Below, piece after piece: positions 14,501-23,707 of a stretch of DNA of 64,000 nucleotides. The position numbers were made by a program, and so were the translations under genes. Each line of letters begins with the position of its first letter. Positions within the stretch are counted from its first letter, which is position 1. Source of the stretch: Tethya wilhelma. Taxonomy: Eukaryota > Porifera > Demospongiae > Tethyida > Tethyidae. The stretch covers positions 499,818-563,817 of the forward strand of contig CAXIPT010000015.1 of the NCBI GenBank assembly GCA_964030475.1. Reading direction: 5' to 3'. The notes under the pieces were generated by a model, which made no database searches, was not told where the DNA came from, and was given only the letters and a program-made list of their open reading frames with translations.

Positions 14501-17500
14501 CCTCGTAGATAATATTTTTCTCTGTTTTAAGAGTGAATTTTAGCGTATAAACCCGAAGTTGACTAAAACTCTTGCTCAAGTCAAAACTGCTCTCAAACAG
14601 CTCAAATGTGGTAAGAAACTAGCGACAAGTCTAAGCGCTGAGATACAAGCATTTTAGAACATGCCTACTGACGGGCATTATCTGAAATACACTCGGTAAT
14701 ATTGGTAAACCCTCGGGCTCCGCCCTCAGGTTTACTCAATATTACCTCGTGTATTTCCGATAACGCCCTAGTAGGCATGTTCTAACATATACATAGCCAT
14801 ATCAGAGATGTTTACTTCACTCAGTGGAGTGCTATGAACATGCCAATGTGCATATGCATTCCATAGCCTATTGTGACTTGTCCTCATATAGCCTCAATCC
14901 CAGGTCCCTCCTTTAGCTTTTTTGCAAAACAGCACAGCAGGTCAAAAACTACTACTTGCATATAATCTACCACTTAATGATAAATTGATCAGACTAAACA
15001 CATGCACACACACTGAGGGTTATGTATCACGGTGCTTTTATTAAGACATGCATGACTTGTGTAAAACAAGCCTTGTGTCAAATTGAGACAGAATGCTAAA
15101 CTACACGTTGCCTCCGTAAACTCCTCATCTGGCTAAAGAGTACACCAGTTTTCTTTCTGCTTCTTAAGTTTTGCTCTATAATTTGTTCAATAGGCTAAGC
15201 ATGCAAATATTCATCTACAGCGTAACACGCAATGTAAACTTGAGATTCTAGCTTCATGATTTCAATAAAACAGCAAATCTTACATCAGCTTGAAAAGAGA
15301 CAGAGACAATAATGCACACATACATATCAGACGAATTAACAATATTCCAGTTACATACAAACAATAAAGAATGGCCTACAACAATAGATATCTAGCTTTC
15401 ACCAGTTAACTAGCATAACAGGTTATGTACGGACACCAGGTGGAGGAACATCTCTGGTCTCATGATCATTGAACCCAGGAGGAGGAACAGCGTCATTGGT
15501 TATGCCAGGTGGAGGAACACGATTGTTGTAGCCAGGTGGAGGAACAGCTCTGGTCTCACGATCGTTGAACCCAGGAGGAGGAACAGCTCTGGTCTCACGA
15601 TTGTTGAACCCAGGAGGAGGAACAGCGTCGTTGGTTATGCCAGGTGGAGGAACACGATTGTTGTAGCCAGGTGGAGGAACAGCTCTGGTCTCACGATCGT
15701 TGAACCCAGGAGGAGGAACAGCGTCATTCGTTATGCCAGGTGGAGGAACACGATTGTTGTAGCCAGGAGGAGGAACAGCTCTGGTCTCACGATCGTTGTA
15801 CCCAGGAGGAGGAACAAACTCCAATGGCTTAGCCTCCAATTGCAATGGAATTGCTATTGCAATAGCCATAAAGAATATAATGTGTTGTTTGAGATGCATT
15901 GTTGCAAAACGTTTCCTAGAGTTTTTCTTTGCCTGAGTGTTAACTATCAATGATGAATTCAGATGTTGCTGTCGCTCACTGCATTATTAGTGCTTTTATA
16001 CTTTTTCTGTGTGCAAAAATTAAAATTTAGCGTTGCTTCCTGCATGCGGATGATAGAATTTTGAGACGTCACGTTGATTGTGATTAATGTTCAATTCCAG
16101 GGATCTGGTTGGAATTAGTTCCTACTTACTTGATACAATAGTCTACAATGGAGTCTTGTTTCCTGTTATACATTTTGTAATACACTCCATTGAAGTAGGA
16201 AGTAACTGCTATTAAAGCATTACAAGGTGGTCAACCACAATTATTAGAATCCCTTATCTCTAAATCAAGCCTGAGACTAGTAGTATATATTATTATACTC
16301 AGCTTTGTAATAAATCTGCGTTTTGTAGAGGCTCTTGTTGATTAGCTGATCCATTGAGGGGCAGCTGTGATTATTGACTTATTTTCTGTTCAATAGTTCA
16401 TATGTAGCTATTTTTTTTCTGGTCATCATATCCCTAAATAATTGTTCCATGCAGTCCTGCCAGTTTTGATCCCCATACCGGTAGCATGCTATGGGAAGAG
16501 TGGGACTGCTTTATTCCGTAGTAACTGCTATAATAGTAACTAATAACTATATAAGCAGCCTGGATGGTCCTCTTGGAATCTTAGCTCACATGAGTAGCTT
16601 GGTAAAGGTTTGTCTCACCAGGCACGTGACCATGCTATCATTTTAGCAAGTTATTTCCAATGATAAGTGTGTACATGTGTACCACATGTAAGTTTGTTTA
16701 AATAAAATGAAATTATGTATTTTTTTTAAAGAATTTTTTGCAGGTAAACAAAAACACTTTACTACTGATAAACTTTTTATTCTCATGTGCACTAATTACC
16801 ATTGGTACCATTACCATTAATTACCATAAATTATGACAAAAATTAAGAAAGAGAATGATTAACTAGAAAACACAAGGACAAAATTTAAAGGGGTAATACC
16901 AAAAAAATTACACCAATAAATAATACATAAGGCCATTAAGAATACTAATAAGAAGTAAATGAAGATTAGTTCGGTGGTGTGTTACCTTCCAGCTCCTCTT
17001 GTGATATTGACAAGCACTGTACACATACAAAAATTGTGGTATCATTTTATTATGACTATTGAACAACATATAAAGGACTCACAGGTACAACTGATGATAT
17101 GCTCAAGGCTATACCTTCATGAATAGCTTTTATTATACAATACATGATCATTCCTGAGACTACCGCCTGGAATATTTAGTAATCAATGGTTTTGTGTATT
17201 CCCAATGTCTCCTGATAGTTTGGTTCGTAAGTTATTCTTAGTGCATTGATTTATTCCATTGATGATCAATGATGTATTGCTTAGTTCCTTTGTGGCATCA
17301 TTCCATAAGCCGCAGTATATAATATTATGCACTATACTAGCTGAGGTACCATATAGTACATCTGATACAGTGTCTCTTCTATGTGTTCCACTGATTGGAA
17401 TAGATGTGGTTGACAGGGGTTCCTGCACAATCAAAAACCTCTTTGCCTATTCTAGAATAAGAATTAGTGGTAGACAATCAATAGAACTGTTGTCCATGAC

Positions 17501-20500
17501 TTGAATAGGACATCTAACCACATATAGCATCATAAAGCAATTTTGATTGTTCAAACTCACCACCTAGCCTGGCTGGCTGCGAATTACCATTGTCCATTCT
17601 CCCAGACTCCCTGCATTACTTCTTCTTAATTTACTTATTCTAGAGTTCCCAGAAAAGTTTTTATTAGCTTCAGGCCTAAAGAGTCTGAGGAGACTTTGAA
17701 CAAGTTTGAAGGCCAAAAATTGATTTATTTGGATAGAGTTAGTATGAATCCATCATAAACGTATAGTTTGTAATGTGTCTATGAGACATTCAATGAGTGC
17801 ATTCGTATACGGTAACTGTACATATGTTTGTCATGTATTAGTCGTTAAAGGTATACCGTATATTTTTTCTAAAGATTCTGCACTCCTTGTTGCTCAACAC
17901 CCTTTACCATATTGTTGAAATTTACCTGAGTTAAGTATGTATGTAGCACATGCACAAAAAATAATCTCTGAGCCAGGCTCAAACATACACTGTAAGTGTT
18001 TATTTTGTGCTGAATATTTAGAAGATATACTGTATTATTATATATGTGACTTGTGATACATGTCTGTACATGTACATGATATCTTCTGATATATGATTTT
18101 GTAGCTCCTCATGTGAAGACAGCAACTTCTAATACCAAGTACTTCACTTCTGGTGAAGATGAGTGAGTGCTATACATGAACTATATCATGCATGGCTTGA
18201 CACAACGAAGTGGCCTGGTATAATGTGTACAATGTTATGCAGATTGCTTGTCCTGGGCATGGACCATTATGGTGCTCTGGCATGGAAGGATATACAGGCT
18301 AATGTCATGCCAACCAAGACAACCAAACAGGTGCATGGAGATCTCAATGTGCATGTTTATGAATGGATGACTGTACATACAATTGTGTGTATTGTTCATT
18401 TTGTACTCATTTCACAGCTTCAGCTACGAGTTAAGAACCAGAGCTCGAAACGAACTGGTGATAATGTTATCAAGGTTAGTTCTGAGAGTGAGTCTATAGT
18501 TCATGTGCTAATGTGTGCTCCTATCTTCACATCCAGCACTTCAAGAAAACCAAGGAGATTAAAATACCTTTCAAAAGTAAACTAAATAGTGTTGCAATGG
18601 ATGTAGATAATGTACCAGTATGGTCTATGTTTCAGCTGACGAACAAGACAAATACACTGAACTTCCACAATGGGTGCTGGTAAGTGTAATAGAGAATGAA
18701 TGGGATAAAATACACTGTGTGCAGCTTAAGTCCAACTGGTTTGAGAATATTGGTAGAAAAAATTGAATAACTTTTTATTATCCAACCAATTTCAAAATTA
18801 CAAACACCTCTGAAATGCGCTTATTCTCCCTGTTTTTTTGGTTGCTTTTCCAGCTTTCTGCACCTTACCAGTCAAAGTTAGCTGCATGTTTGTCCCATAT
18901 GAAAGATATTGAGCATATAGAGAGTATTGCATTATCAACATCATGAATCTCATTATCATTCATGCATTAACTTCCAGTTGATTTGAAATTGATGTCAACA
19001 TCACCTTTGACCCTGTCCAGGCCTATCACAGGAGAAAGACAGAGAAGGAGAAGCAACAGGAAAATGTCGAAGAGAAGAAAAGAATCCTCGATATCATCAA
19101 GAAGCCATCTTCAAAGATACTCCCCATCTGTCCAAAGGTGACCCCAACCTCTGTTGCCATGGCTACCAAATCAGAGACAACCCCAGGAGGTAGTCGAAGG
19201 AATTTGTTGACCCAGTTGGACTCTGGTAGCCCCAGCAAGAGAGCCCATCTGGAGACCACTTCAATGGCTACCAACAAGAAACGGTACTTGTCTTTTCAAA
19301 TGATTGTGAAGTCTATCTGGTTTGAGAATGCCTACAGAATAAATTGAATAACTTTCTAAATATCCAACCAATTTCAAGCACCATTGGAAAGTGCTCGTTC
19401 TCCCCATTCTTTTCCGTGCAGCTTCCTACACTTTACCAATCAAAAGTTAGTTATCTTGATCAGCACGAGTTCTCCCTAAAGTGTTCCTAGAGAAAAGAAG
19501 TTTCCTAACATTTCTGTAGCTATTTGCTTATTTGAGTTTTAACCCTAGCTTTCACTGTCATGGGCCAAGCTTGTCGGAGTGGTTGTGGTAAATTGATGTG
19601 GTTGATTTTATTTGAAATGTGCATTAAGCAATTTTTTCTCTGATCAAGTCATTGTTCTTTCCTCTCTTTACCAGTGGTAGGCCAGCTAAGAGGGCCAAAC
19701 ACAAGAAGAAAAAGACTTCAACCCTGACTGATGCAACCCATCTCTCCCCCCATCCCCTCCCACCAGCCAGGGAGGTGAGGAAGACACTGGCTAGATCAGA
19801 TATGGAGCAACTCCTGTTTGCAGCTGGTCTGGAGGTGAGTGTAACATGACCTATACAGCACATTGACATGGCTCTATTGTTCACTTTCTAATTGGACTAT
19901 CTTGCTGTTGCCTCATGCTACCTTTCTTACTTGATTATGCCTTAGTGTAGATTACTCCAAAAATGCAAAACATTTAAAGAAACTGTGTCACTATATTTTT
20001 ATAGGCGTTTTTTGCTACCAAAAACAAAATGTGTGACGTTTTGTGACATTTTTTGTTGTTGAATGCACAATACACTACATGCACAAGCTAGTATCCAGAA
20101 TGTGGTACCAGGATCGTGCTAGAAACAAAACGAAAAATGTCACAAATGGTCATAGAACGTCAAAAATAGTAACAAAACAGCACATTTAATATAGTGACAC
20201 AGTTCCTGTAGGGAACAAACTGCAATGAATATCATTAAGTTGGCACAGGTACAAGATTATTATAGGAACTATACTATAATGAATATCATTTAGTTGATAC
20301 CACAGTACACATCACACAAACCACTTCACCACACCACGTGTATTGATGTAAACCACTTCACTGTGTGTACCTTATAAACCACTTTATGCTAAAGTCTGTC
20401 TGGTTTGAGATTGCTGGTAGAAAAATTTAAATAATATCCAACTGATTTCAAAATTTCAAGCACCATTGGAAAGTGCNTGGCTGGTAATCCAGTTTAAGTT

Positions 20501-22715
20501 ATATACTTGTCTTTTATAGTTTACTCCATTATTTCAGTAGCCAAGTGATTAGCTATAATTATATTATAATGTAGTGAGAAATTTGAACCAATTATGCAGT
20601 AATAATAAGCTAGCTACAGTATTATTGTACAGATCATCGCAACACAATGCTGAAAATCCATAATTATAAGTGATCAAGAATAAAAATGAAGTAGTCATGT
20701 GCCGAAATTGAGACCATGCCTTGTTTCAATACTTTTTACCGCACTGCCCATTCCTACACTACTTATTTTTTTGAAATTTTTACTACTTGTAATAATTATA
20801 GTGACACAGTTCCTTTAGAGAACAAACTGTAATGAATATCATTAAGTTGGTACCATACAAGATTAGTTGGTATATTGTAGGAACTGTACTATAGTGAATA
20901 TCATTTAGTTGATACCACAGTACACGTCACACAAACCACTTCACCACACCACATGTAATAATGTAAATCATATCACTGTGTGTACCTTATAAACCACTTC
21001 GTGCTAAAATCTATGTGGTTTGAGAATGCTGGTAGAAAAATTTGAATAACTTTCTAAATATCCAATCAATTTCAAAATTTCAAGCACCATTGGAAAGCGC
21101 TCGTTCTCCCAATTCTTTTGGTTGCTTTTTCAGCTTCTTACACCTTACCAATCAAAAGTTAGCTATTTTGCCCCATATAAAAAGTATTGCACAGATCTCA
21201 TATTTCACTTCCGGCGGCATTCTCAAATCAGATGGACTTTATGTAGCCCTGGCTTCTGTACTTAGTCTACTATATTAATGTAACAAGGTAGCTTAAGCCC
21301 ATCTTATTTGTTTGATAATGAACTCATCACAATTGACATTGAATGTGGAAAGGAAGCAACTGACTGAGCATTAGCTACAGGAAGCTAGGATAGAATTCTG
21401 ATATGAATATTCACAAGTTTTTTTTCTCTGGTATAATAATATTCTTGCATGTTTTTCACACTTGCCCTTGTTCCTGATGTAGGTATCAGACCCCTCTGCA
21501 AGATTTGCCTCTCACTACCTCAACGAAGTTAAGGTGAGCATTAACTGTGTTAAACCCCGTTTACACGTACCCTAATCCAGATCAACCCGGATTAGTTGAT
21601 CCGGATTACAACCCACTTGGGAGCGTTCACATGAATCTAGTTCAAGAGCTTCAGTGTAAACGCAAACCTGGGTTGAAACCCGGGTCAATGACGTCATCAG
21701 TGAGGTGGGTTAGCTAACCCGGTTTATAATCCGGATTAGAGCGTTTACACGTAATCCGGATTAGTTTAATCCGGGTTAGAACCTGGGTTAAGTGCCTCGT
21801 GTGAACGGGGTTTTAGTTTCACAAATACACCTTAGCCTGCAATTAACAAATCAGGATTATAGGGTTGCAGGGTTAGTAGTTATGTGGCTGTTATTCTGTC
21901 TGTTACGAAATTATGTCTGAAGAGCAACAACTCGTTAATCGAAACTATCTTTATCAAAAAATGCTCTAATAGTTTATAGTATAGATGTTGAAATCTGATG
22001 CTTTTAAGCTTCCCTGAGTACATGTCTAAAGTCCATCCAGTTTGAGAATGCTCCCGGAAGTGAAATAATGAGATTCATGCAATACTTTTTACATGGGACA
22101 AAATAGCTAACTTTTGACTGGTATAGTGTATAAGAAGCTGGAAAAGCAACCAAAAGAACGGAGAGAACGAGCGCTTTCCAATGGTGCTTGAGATTTTGAA
22201 ATTGGTTTGATATTTAGAAAGTTATTCAATTTTTTCTACTGGCCTTCTCAAACCAGATGGACTTTTGTTTACTGGGGGGGGTTGGTAGAGCTTGGATGTA
22301 TGTCGTGCACCATCGGTGCATAGATGCCTTTGTTTATGGGCAAAGTATTTTTTTAGAACTATGTTTGGAAATTATTTATTGGTTTTTGATTTTTTCACTA
22401 TTATAACAGTTAGTTGCTACTATATATACTCTACATCGGGAAATTTTCGCTGCCAAAAAAGTTTCACTTGTTAAGTTTTTCACTTTAATTTTCACCATTT
22501 CGACTAATTTGGCAATGATCATTATAATGTTTAGAATTTTGTGAGCAGCAAGAAATTTTTAATGACGACAATTTTCTGATCTATGTACATGTACAGTATG
22601 TTTATGGGCTATTATCTTTCCATAGGCTACACTGGGTGATGACCAACAGGAGTTGTATGCTCAATTCATTGACACTCTGCTTACAGCAAAGAAACACGAA
22701 TGGAGCCCTAGTAAG
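219..22715 (+). CDS. GON4L: GON4-like (GON4L/YARP/udu family) nuclear regulator, 21 exons, 3' end missing
   Basis: Twenty-one exons join with consistent GT-AG sites and phases into 2,355 nt (785 codons) without a stop. Seen: an acidic Ser-rich start; a Pro-rich exon; the block TRSKFPLTDTPITAIEASF followed by EEEEWQRWLSDL and EYNYLADHQEEEKEEFRND, which I recognise as the GON4L core; QTCQLWEQIQQ; PDVVQDLIMNSPVFWKYPKL; a SANT/Myb-like stretch (FTSGEDELLVLGMDHYG, then W and QLQLRVKN); a basic GRPAKRAKHKKKK patch; and a PAH-like repeat. Family knowledge: GON4L proteins are nuclear co-regulators linked to YY1/SIN3/HDAC. Exon 1 opens at an acceptor with no ATG, so the true start lies upstream of the window. 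After exon 21 no further exon is visible before the MACPF piece and the N join, so the C-terminus is lost or misplaced. Confidence 0.85.
1650..3268 (-). CDS. Small putative N-myristoylated helical protein (112 aa), unrecognised, nested in an intron
   Basis: Three minus-strand exons join in frame: 3268-3095 (58 codons), 2331-2240, and 1722-1650 ending in TAA; the total is 113 codons. The protein starts MGQTSSRSTR, a typical N-myristoylation context (Gly2, Ser/Thr at position 6), then a Ser-rich linker and two predicted amphipathic helices (around EQFVGLQAELQK and AITETVKKVLDA), ending in a basic tail. The first and second donors (GTAGGT, GTAAGT) are good; the acceptor before 2331 has a poor pyrimidine tract. 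Size and helical make-up resemble small trafficking-complex subunits such as BLOC-1/BORC members, but I do not recognise the family. It lies antisense inside intron 1 of the GON4-like gene. Confidence 0.45.
3435..3822. mobile_element. MITE family A: foldback element with about 110-bp terminal inverted repeats
   Basis: Positions 3,435-3,543 and 3,713-3,822 are near-perfect inverted copies (outer end ACAAGTAGTAAAATTTT) around a spacer of about 170 bp with no coding potential. A second copy lies at 20,478-20,790. The right edge abuts the sequence that is duplicated around the N gap at 3,910, which suggests the palindrome disturbed assembly. Confidence 0.8.
3823..4087. repeat. Assembly gap (91 N) flanked by identical 87-bp direct copies
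   Basis: The sequence at 3,823-3,909 recurs at 4,001-4,087 on the other side of the Ns. This is best read as two contig ends that overlap but were not merged, not as a real tandem duplication. Confidence 0.8.
4430..4605 (+). repeat. Dispersed repeat, three diverged copies in GON4-like introns
   Basis: The stretch from GATCAGAAAAGTTTC to GGCCCATTCCTAC resembles about 1,950-2,105 (GCTCAGAGAAGTTTC to GGCCCATTCCTAC) and, more weakly, about 17,640-17,830. All share an AGTTTGAAG-like block and a TATTGTGTC / TAATGTGTC end. No open frame; probably a non-autonomous element. Confidence 0.5.
9103..11325 (+). other. Intron of the GON4-like gene: duplicated block, MITE end, no gene
   Basis: Holds the CT-bounded duplication, then at about 10,940-11,005 a solo end of MITE family C (AACAAAACAGCAC, then TATAGTGACACAGTTCC). 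Long frames here (ERERER or SLSLSL) are translations of the CT repeat. Nothing else is supported. Confidence 0.6.
9446..10612. repeat. 583-bp direct duplication around a 4-N gap, each copy ending in (CT)n
   Basis: 9,446-10,028 and 10,033-10,612 are the same sequence (offset 587), and both run into a CT microsatellite (9,968-10,028 and 10,555-10,612). The 4-N gap sits at the end of the first CT run. This is most simply one locus assembled twice because the CT tract could not be crossed. It lies in the intron between the exons at 9,102 and 11,326. Confidence 0.75.
11499..11534. repeat. (TG)n microsatellite
   Basis: An uninterrupted run of about 17 TG units, in the 6.7-kb intron. Confidence 0.9.
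12420..12900. repeat. Diverged direct repeat, partner at 17,190-17,640
   Basis: Shared words in the same order include GCCGCAGT, GCACTATACTA/CACCATACTATA, AGTGTCTCTYCT, ATTCTAGAATAA and CAATTCTCCCAGGC / CCATTCTCCCAGAC. Read on the minus strand the 17-kb copy has an 83-codon frame just upstream of the membrane-protein exons, so the pair may be an old duplicate of coding sequence; I cannot confirm this. Confidence 0.45.
14654..14785. repeat. Long hairpin (arms about 60 bp), MITE-like
   Basis: The ends TTAGAACATGCCTACT and AGTAGGCATGTTCTAA are inverted complements. The arms continue with few mismatches through GGTAATATTGGTAAACC and GGTTTACTCAATATTACC to a centre near GGGCTCCGCCC. A shorter hairpin at 14,355-14,402 (AAGGGGAAAACCGA against TCGGTTTTCCCCTT) lies just upstream. 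No coding potential. Confidence 0.75.
15423..15899 (-). CDS. Secreted VPPPG-repeat protein (158 aa), unrecognised
   Basis: Single exon. I start at Met 15,899 rather than the upstream Met at 15,950, because it opens a clear signal peptide (MHLKQHIIFFMAIAIAIPLQ, likely cut near LEA/KP). The rest is almost entirely 12 copies of VPPPG in three alternating forms: VPPPG(Y/F)N(D/N)RETRA, VPPPGYNNR and VPPPGITNDA, ending VPPPGVRT. There are no cysteines in the repeats. Possible roles are a structural or adhesive secreted protein (PPPG turns) or a precursor releasing repeated short peptides at Arg sites; the sequence does not decide. It lies antisense in a GON4-like intron and has a TATA box. The DNA repeats are nearly identical, so copy number may vary between individuals. 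Confidence 0.75.
   Translation of the reverse strand: MHLKQHIIFFMAIAIAIPLQLEAKPLEFVPPPGYNDRETRAVPPPGYNNRVPPPGITNDAVPPPGFNDRETRAVPPPGYNNRVPPPGITNDAVPPPGFNNRETRAVPPPGFNDRETRAVPPPGYNNRVPPPGITNDAVPPPGFNDHETRDVPPPGVRT
15993..16000 (-). promoter_or_regulatory. TATA box of the VPPPG-repeat gene
   Basis: Minus-strand TATAAAAG about 95 bp upstream of the chosen ATG. A start site 25-30 bp downstream (about 15,965) would give a 5' UTR of about 65 nt that contains the upstream Met at 15,950, so the TATA position does not exclude that Met; the signal peptide decides the start. Confidence 0.5.
16966..17166 (-). CDS. Last two exons of an unrecognised membrane protein (partial)
   Basis: Exon 17,166-17,083 (28 codons, hydrophobic, ending ALSISSVVP at a GTGAGT donor) joins in phase to exon 17,016-16,966 (SISQEELEGNTPPN then TAA). 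The first is a plausible last membrane segment, the second a short cytoplasmic tail. Upstream exons are not certain. A minus-strand open stretch at 17,183-17,434 may belong to it but lacks a usable donor. It could be a relic. Nested antisense in the GON4-like intron. Confidence 0.3.
18728..18960. mobile_element. MITE family B copy
   Basis: Starts AGTCCAACTGGTTTGAGAAT and matches the family seen intact at 22,031-22,266, sharing TTGGTTGCTTTTCCAGCTT and CATATGAAAGATATTG. Diverged at its right end. Lies between the GON4-like exons ending 18,679 and starting 19,021. Solo or partial copies are at about 19,310-19,470 and 20,393-20,476. Confidence 0.6.
19978..20206. mobile_element. MITE family C, TIR AACTGTGTCACTATAT
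   Basis: The left end AGAAACTGTGTCACTATAT is the inverted complement of the right end ATATAGTGACACAGTTCC. The interior has AACAAAA / TTTTGTT-rich sequence and no frame. Isolated ends occur at about 11,000 and 20,810. Confidence 0.7.
20478..20790. mobile_element. MITE family A, second copy truncated at an N join
   Basis: Matches the spacer and right arm of the element at 3,435-3,822 in the same orientation, with about 10-15% differences. The left arm is missing exactly at the single N (20,477), so a palindrome probably broke the assembly here. Confidence 0.7.
21003..21245. mobile_element. MITE family B copy, both ends present
   Basis: Left end ATCTATGTGGTTTGAGAATGC and right end GCATTCTCAAATCAGATGGAC are inverted repeats. 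The interior carries TTGGTTGCTTTTTCAGCTTC. About 240 bp, no coding capacity, in a GON4-like intron. Confidence 0.7.
21483..22715 (+). CDS. GON4L: PAH-like domain exons of the GON4-like gene
   Basis: Two exons (21483-21533 and 22626-22715) encode ARFASHYLNEVK joined to LGDDQQELYAQFIDTLL. This matches the helix pattern of a paired amphipathic helix repeat (A..YLN.VK, then D..ELY..F...L), as in SIN3 and GON4L. A degraded copy of the second exon recurs at 39,670-39,775 beside the intact MACPF gene, so this exon marks one edge of a segmental duplication. Confidence 0.7.
21551..21815. mobile_element. MITE family D with internal ATCCGGATTA palindromes
   Basis: Ends TAAACCCCGTTTACACG and CGTGTGAACGGGGTTTTA are inverted repeats (265 bp). 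Inside are repeated half-sites of AATCCGGATT and AACCCGG / CCGGGTT in both orientations, which makes the interior highly self-complementary. No frame. Confidence 0.75.
22031..22266. mobile_element. MITE family B, best-preserved copy
   Basis: 236 bp with TIRs AAAGTCCATCCAGTTTGAGA and TCTCAAACCAGATGGACTTT. It is inverted relative to the copies at 18.7 and 21.0 kb. Inserted between the two PAH exons of the GON4-like gene. Confidence 0.8.
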
Positions 22716-23091
22716 GTACATTGGCTGATAGTACTTACGGCCATGCTGCTACCAGTTTATCATGGAAATTTCAAGTATGAAATCAACACATTGAGGCATA
22801 TTATACTGATTGTTTTTCCAATAGATATTTTTGTAGTTTCTTTGCTACCCACAATGCAATAACAGATCATTAGATATTTCGTGCACACATACTATTGCAA
22901 AATGATTTCCCAATGGCATACTGAACATGTCTAGAAGCAACCCAAAACTTACAGTTTAAACAAAATTAATGTGTTACTTTTATATACATGTATTATGTAC
23001 CTCACCACAAAGTTTTATCAAGGCTATGTCTATAGATCTACAAAACTTATACTTATTGAATTGTAAAATTAGGATCTCAATAATAGCTGGC
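22716..23091 (+). other. Spacer between the last GON4-like exon and the MACPF C-terminal piece
   Basis: No gene seen. The stretch is homologous to about 39,790-40,160, which has the same position beside the intact MACPF gene, so it belongs to the duplicated segment. Confidence 0.6.
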
Positions 23092-23706
23092 TTACTGGGC
23101 CCTCAGGTATTCTTTCTTCAGCTGGTACTTGGTAGGAAGCTCCCCGGCTGCTGGGTCAGTGGTACGTGATGGCCACAGAGTCTTACTTGGCAGCCTCCCC
23201 AGAGTAAGGTCATAGCTTGCCCCACTACCTGCATCACTCCAGATATCAGGATTCTCAAATTCACATTTCCGGACAAGAGAATTGTGGACTACTACCATTC
23301 CTTTAGCTTCCTCTGCATTAGGTTGGTCCTGGTTTGCTACCCCAAATCGACAGAATACACCAAGAGCAACAAACTCTGGAGGTCCTACAGGGATCCAACA
23401 GTTGTAATCGTTGGAATTCCATGCGCCACGGTCATTCCACACTGGTTGCCAAGCAATGGGTGCATGCACAGCTCCATAACGATCTGAGGCCTCATTTATG
23501 ATCAATATGGTGTTCTGGTTGGCATTCACTCCCAGGTACTTGTAGGACGAACTTGAAATGGTTGGCTTGTACAGATCTATGCTTCTTTTTGCTCCTGATC
23601 CAGCATCACTTGCATACTTTTGACCCTCAATGTAAAATGCTTCAATTATTTTTCTCTCTGCAATATTCAGCTGGTGTTCTCGGACGTACTCATCAAAGCC
23701 TTTCTT
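23092..23706 (-). CDS. MACPF-VPS62 protein, second copy, C-terminal piece only (cut by N at 23,707)
   Basis: Open minus-strand frame of about 204 codons matching the last 40% of the intact protein at 40,161-41,579: the linker helix region, then the VPS62/DUF946-like domain with IAWQPVWNDRGAW, WIPVGPPEFVALGVFCRFG and WSDAGSGASYDLTLGRLP. It differs from the intact copy at many residues, so it is a paralogue or divergent allele, not the same locus. Its upstream part is replaced at the N by Crypton sequence. The matching N-terminal piece is probably 35,291-35,513 (see findings). Fragment only; no function inferred for it alone. Confidence 0.8.
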   Translation of the reverse strand, partial: KKGFDEYVREHQLNIAERKIIEAFYIEGQKYASDAGSGAKRSIDLYKPTISSSSYKYLGVNANQNTILIINEASDRYGAVHAPIAWQPVWNDRGAWNSNDYNCWIPVGPPEFVALGVFCRFGVANQDQPNAEEAKGMVVVHNSLVRKCEFENPDIWSDAGSGASYDLTLGRLPSKTLWPSRTTDPAAGELPTKYQLKKEYLRAQ

Positions 23707-23707
23707 N

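Larger units (their letters stand above)
11431..18104 (+). other. 6.7-kb intron of the GON4-like gene: contents
   Basis: Largest intron of the gene. It holds the antisense VPPPG-repeat gene (15,423-15,899), two minus-strand exons near 17.0 kb, a 130-bp hairpin (14,654-14,785) and two diverged copies of a block of about 450 bp (12,420-12,900 and 17,190-17,640). I see no gene in 12,900-14,340 or 16,010-16,960. Confidence 0.55.
219..22715 (+). other. GON4L: Exon map of the GON4-like gene
   Basis: Exons read from splice sites: 219-390, 5373-5695, 5944-6013, 6092-6196, 6745-6903, 7079-7119, 7233-7309, 7719-7944, 8301-8387, 8890-8926, 9001-9102, 11326-11430, 18105-18162, 18243-18330, 18418-18474, 18537-18576, 18636-18679, 19021-19283, 19675-19834, 21483-21533, 22626-22715. 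Every junction keeps frame. The SANT-like domain spans the exons at 18105-18474, the basic AT-hook-like patch is in 19675-19834, and the PAH-like repeat is in 21483-22715. The first junction (390 to 5373) crosses a 5-kb intron that holds another gene, so it is the least certain. Confidence 0.75.

Noticed and set aside
15462..15953. Plus-strand frame over the VPPPG gene (RRRNS repeats)
   Set aside because: Antisense shadow of the repeat; only the minus strand has a signal peptide and a TATA box.
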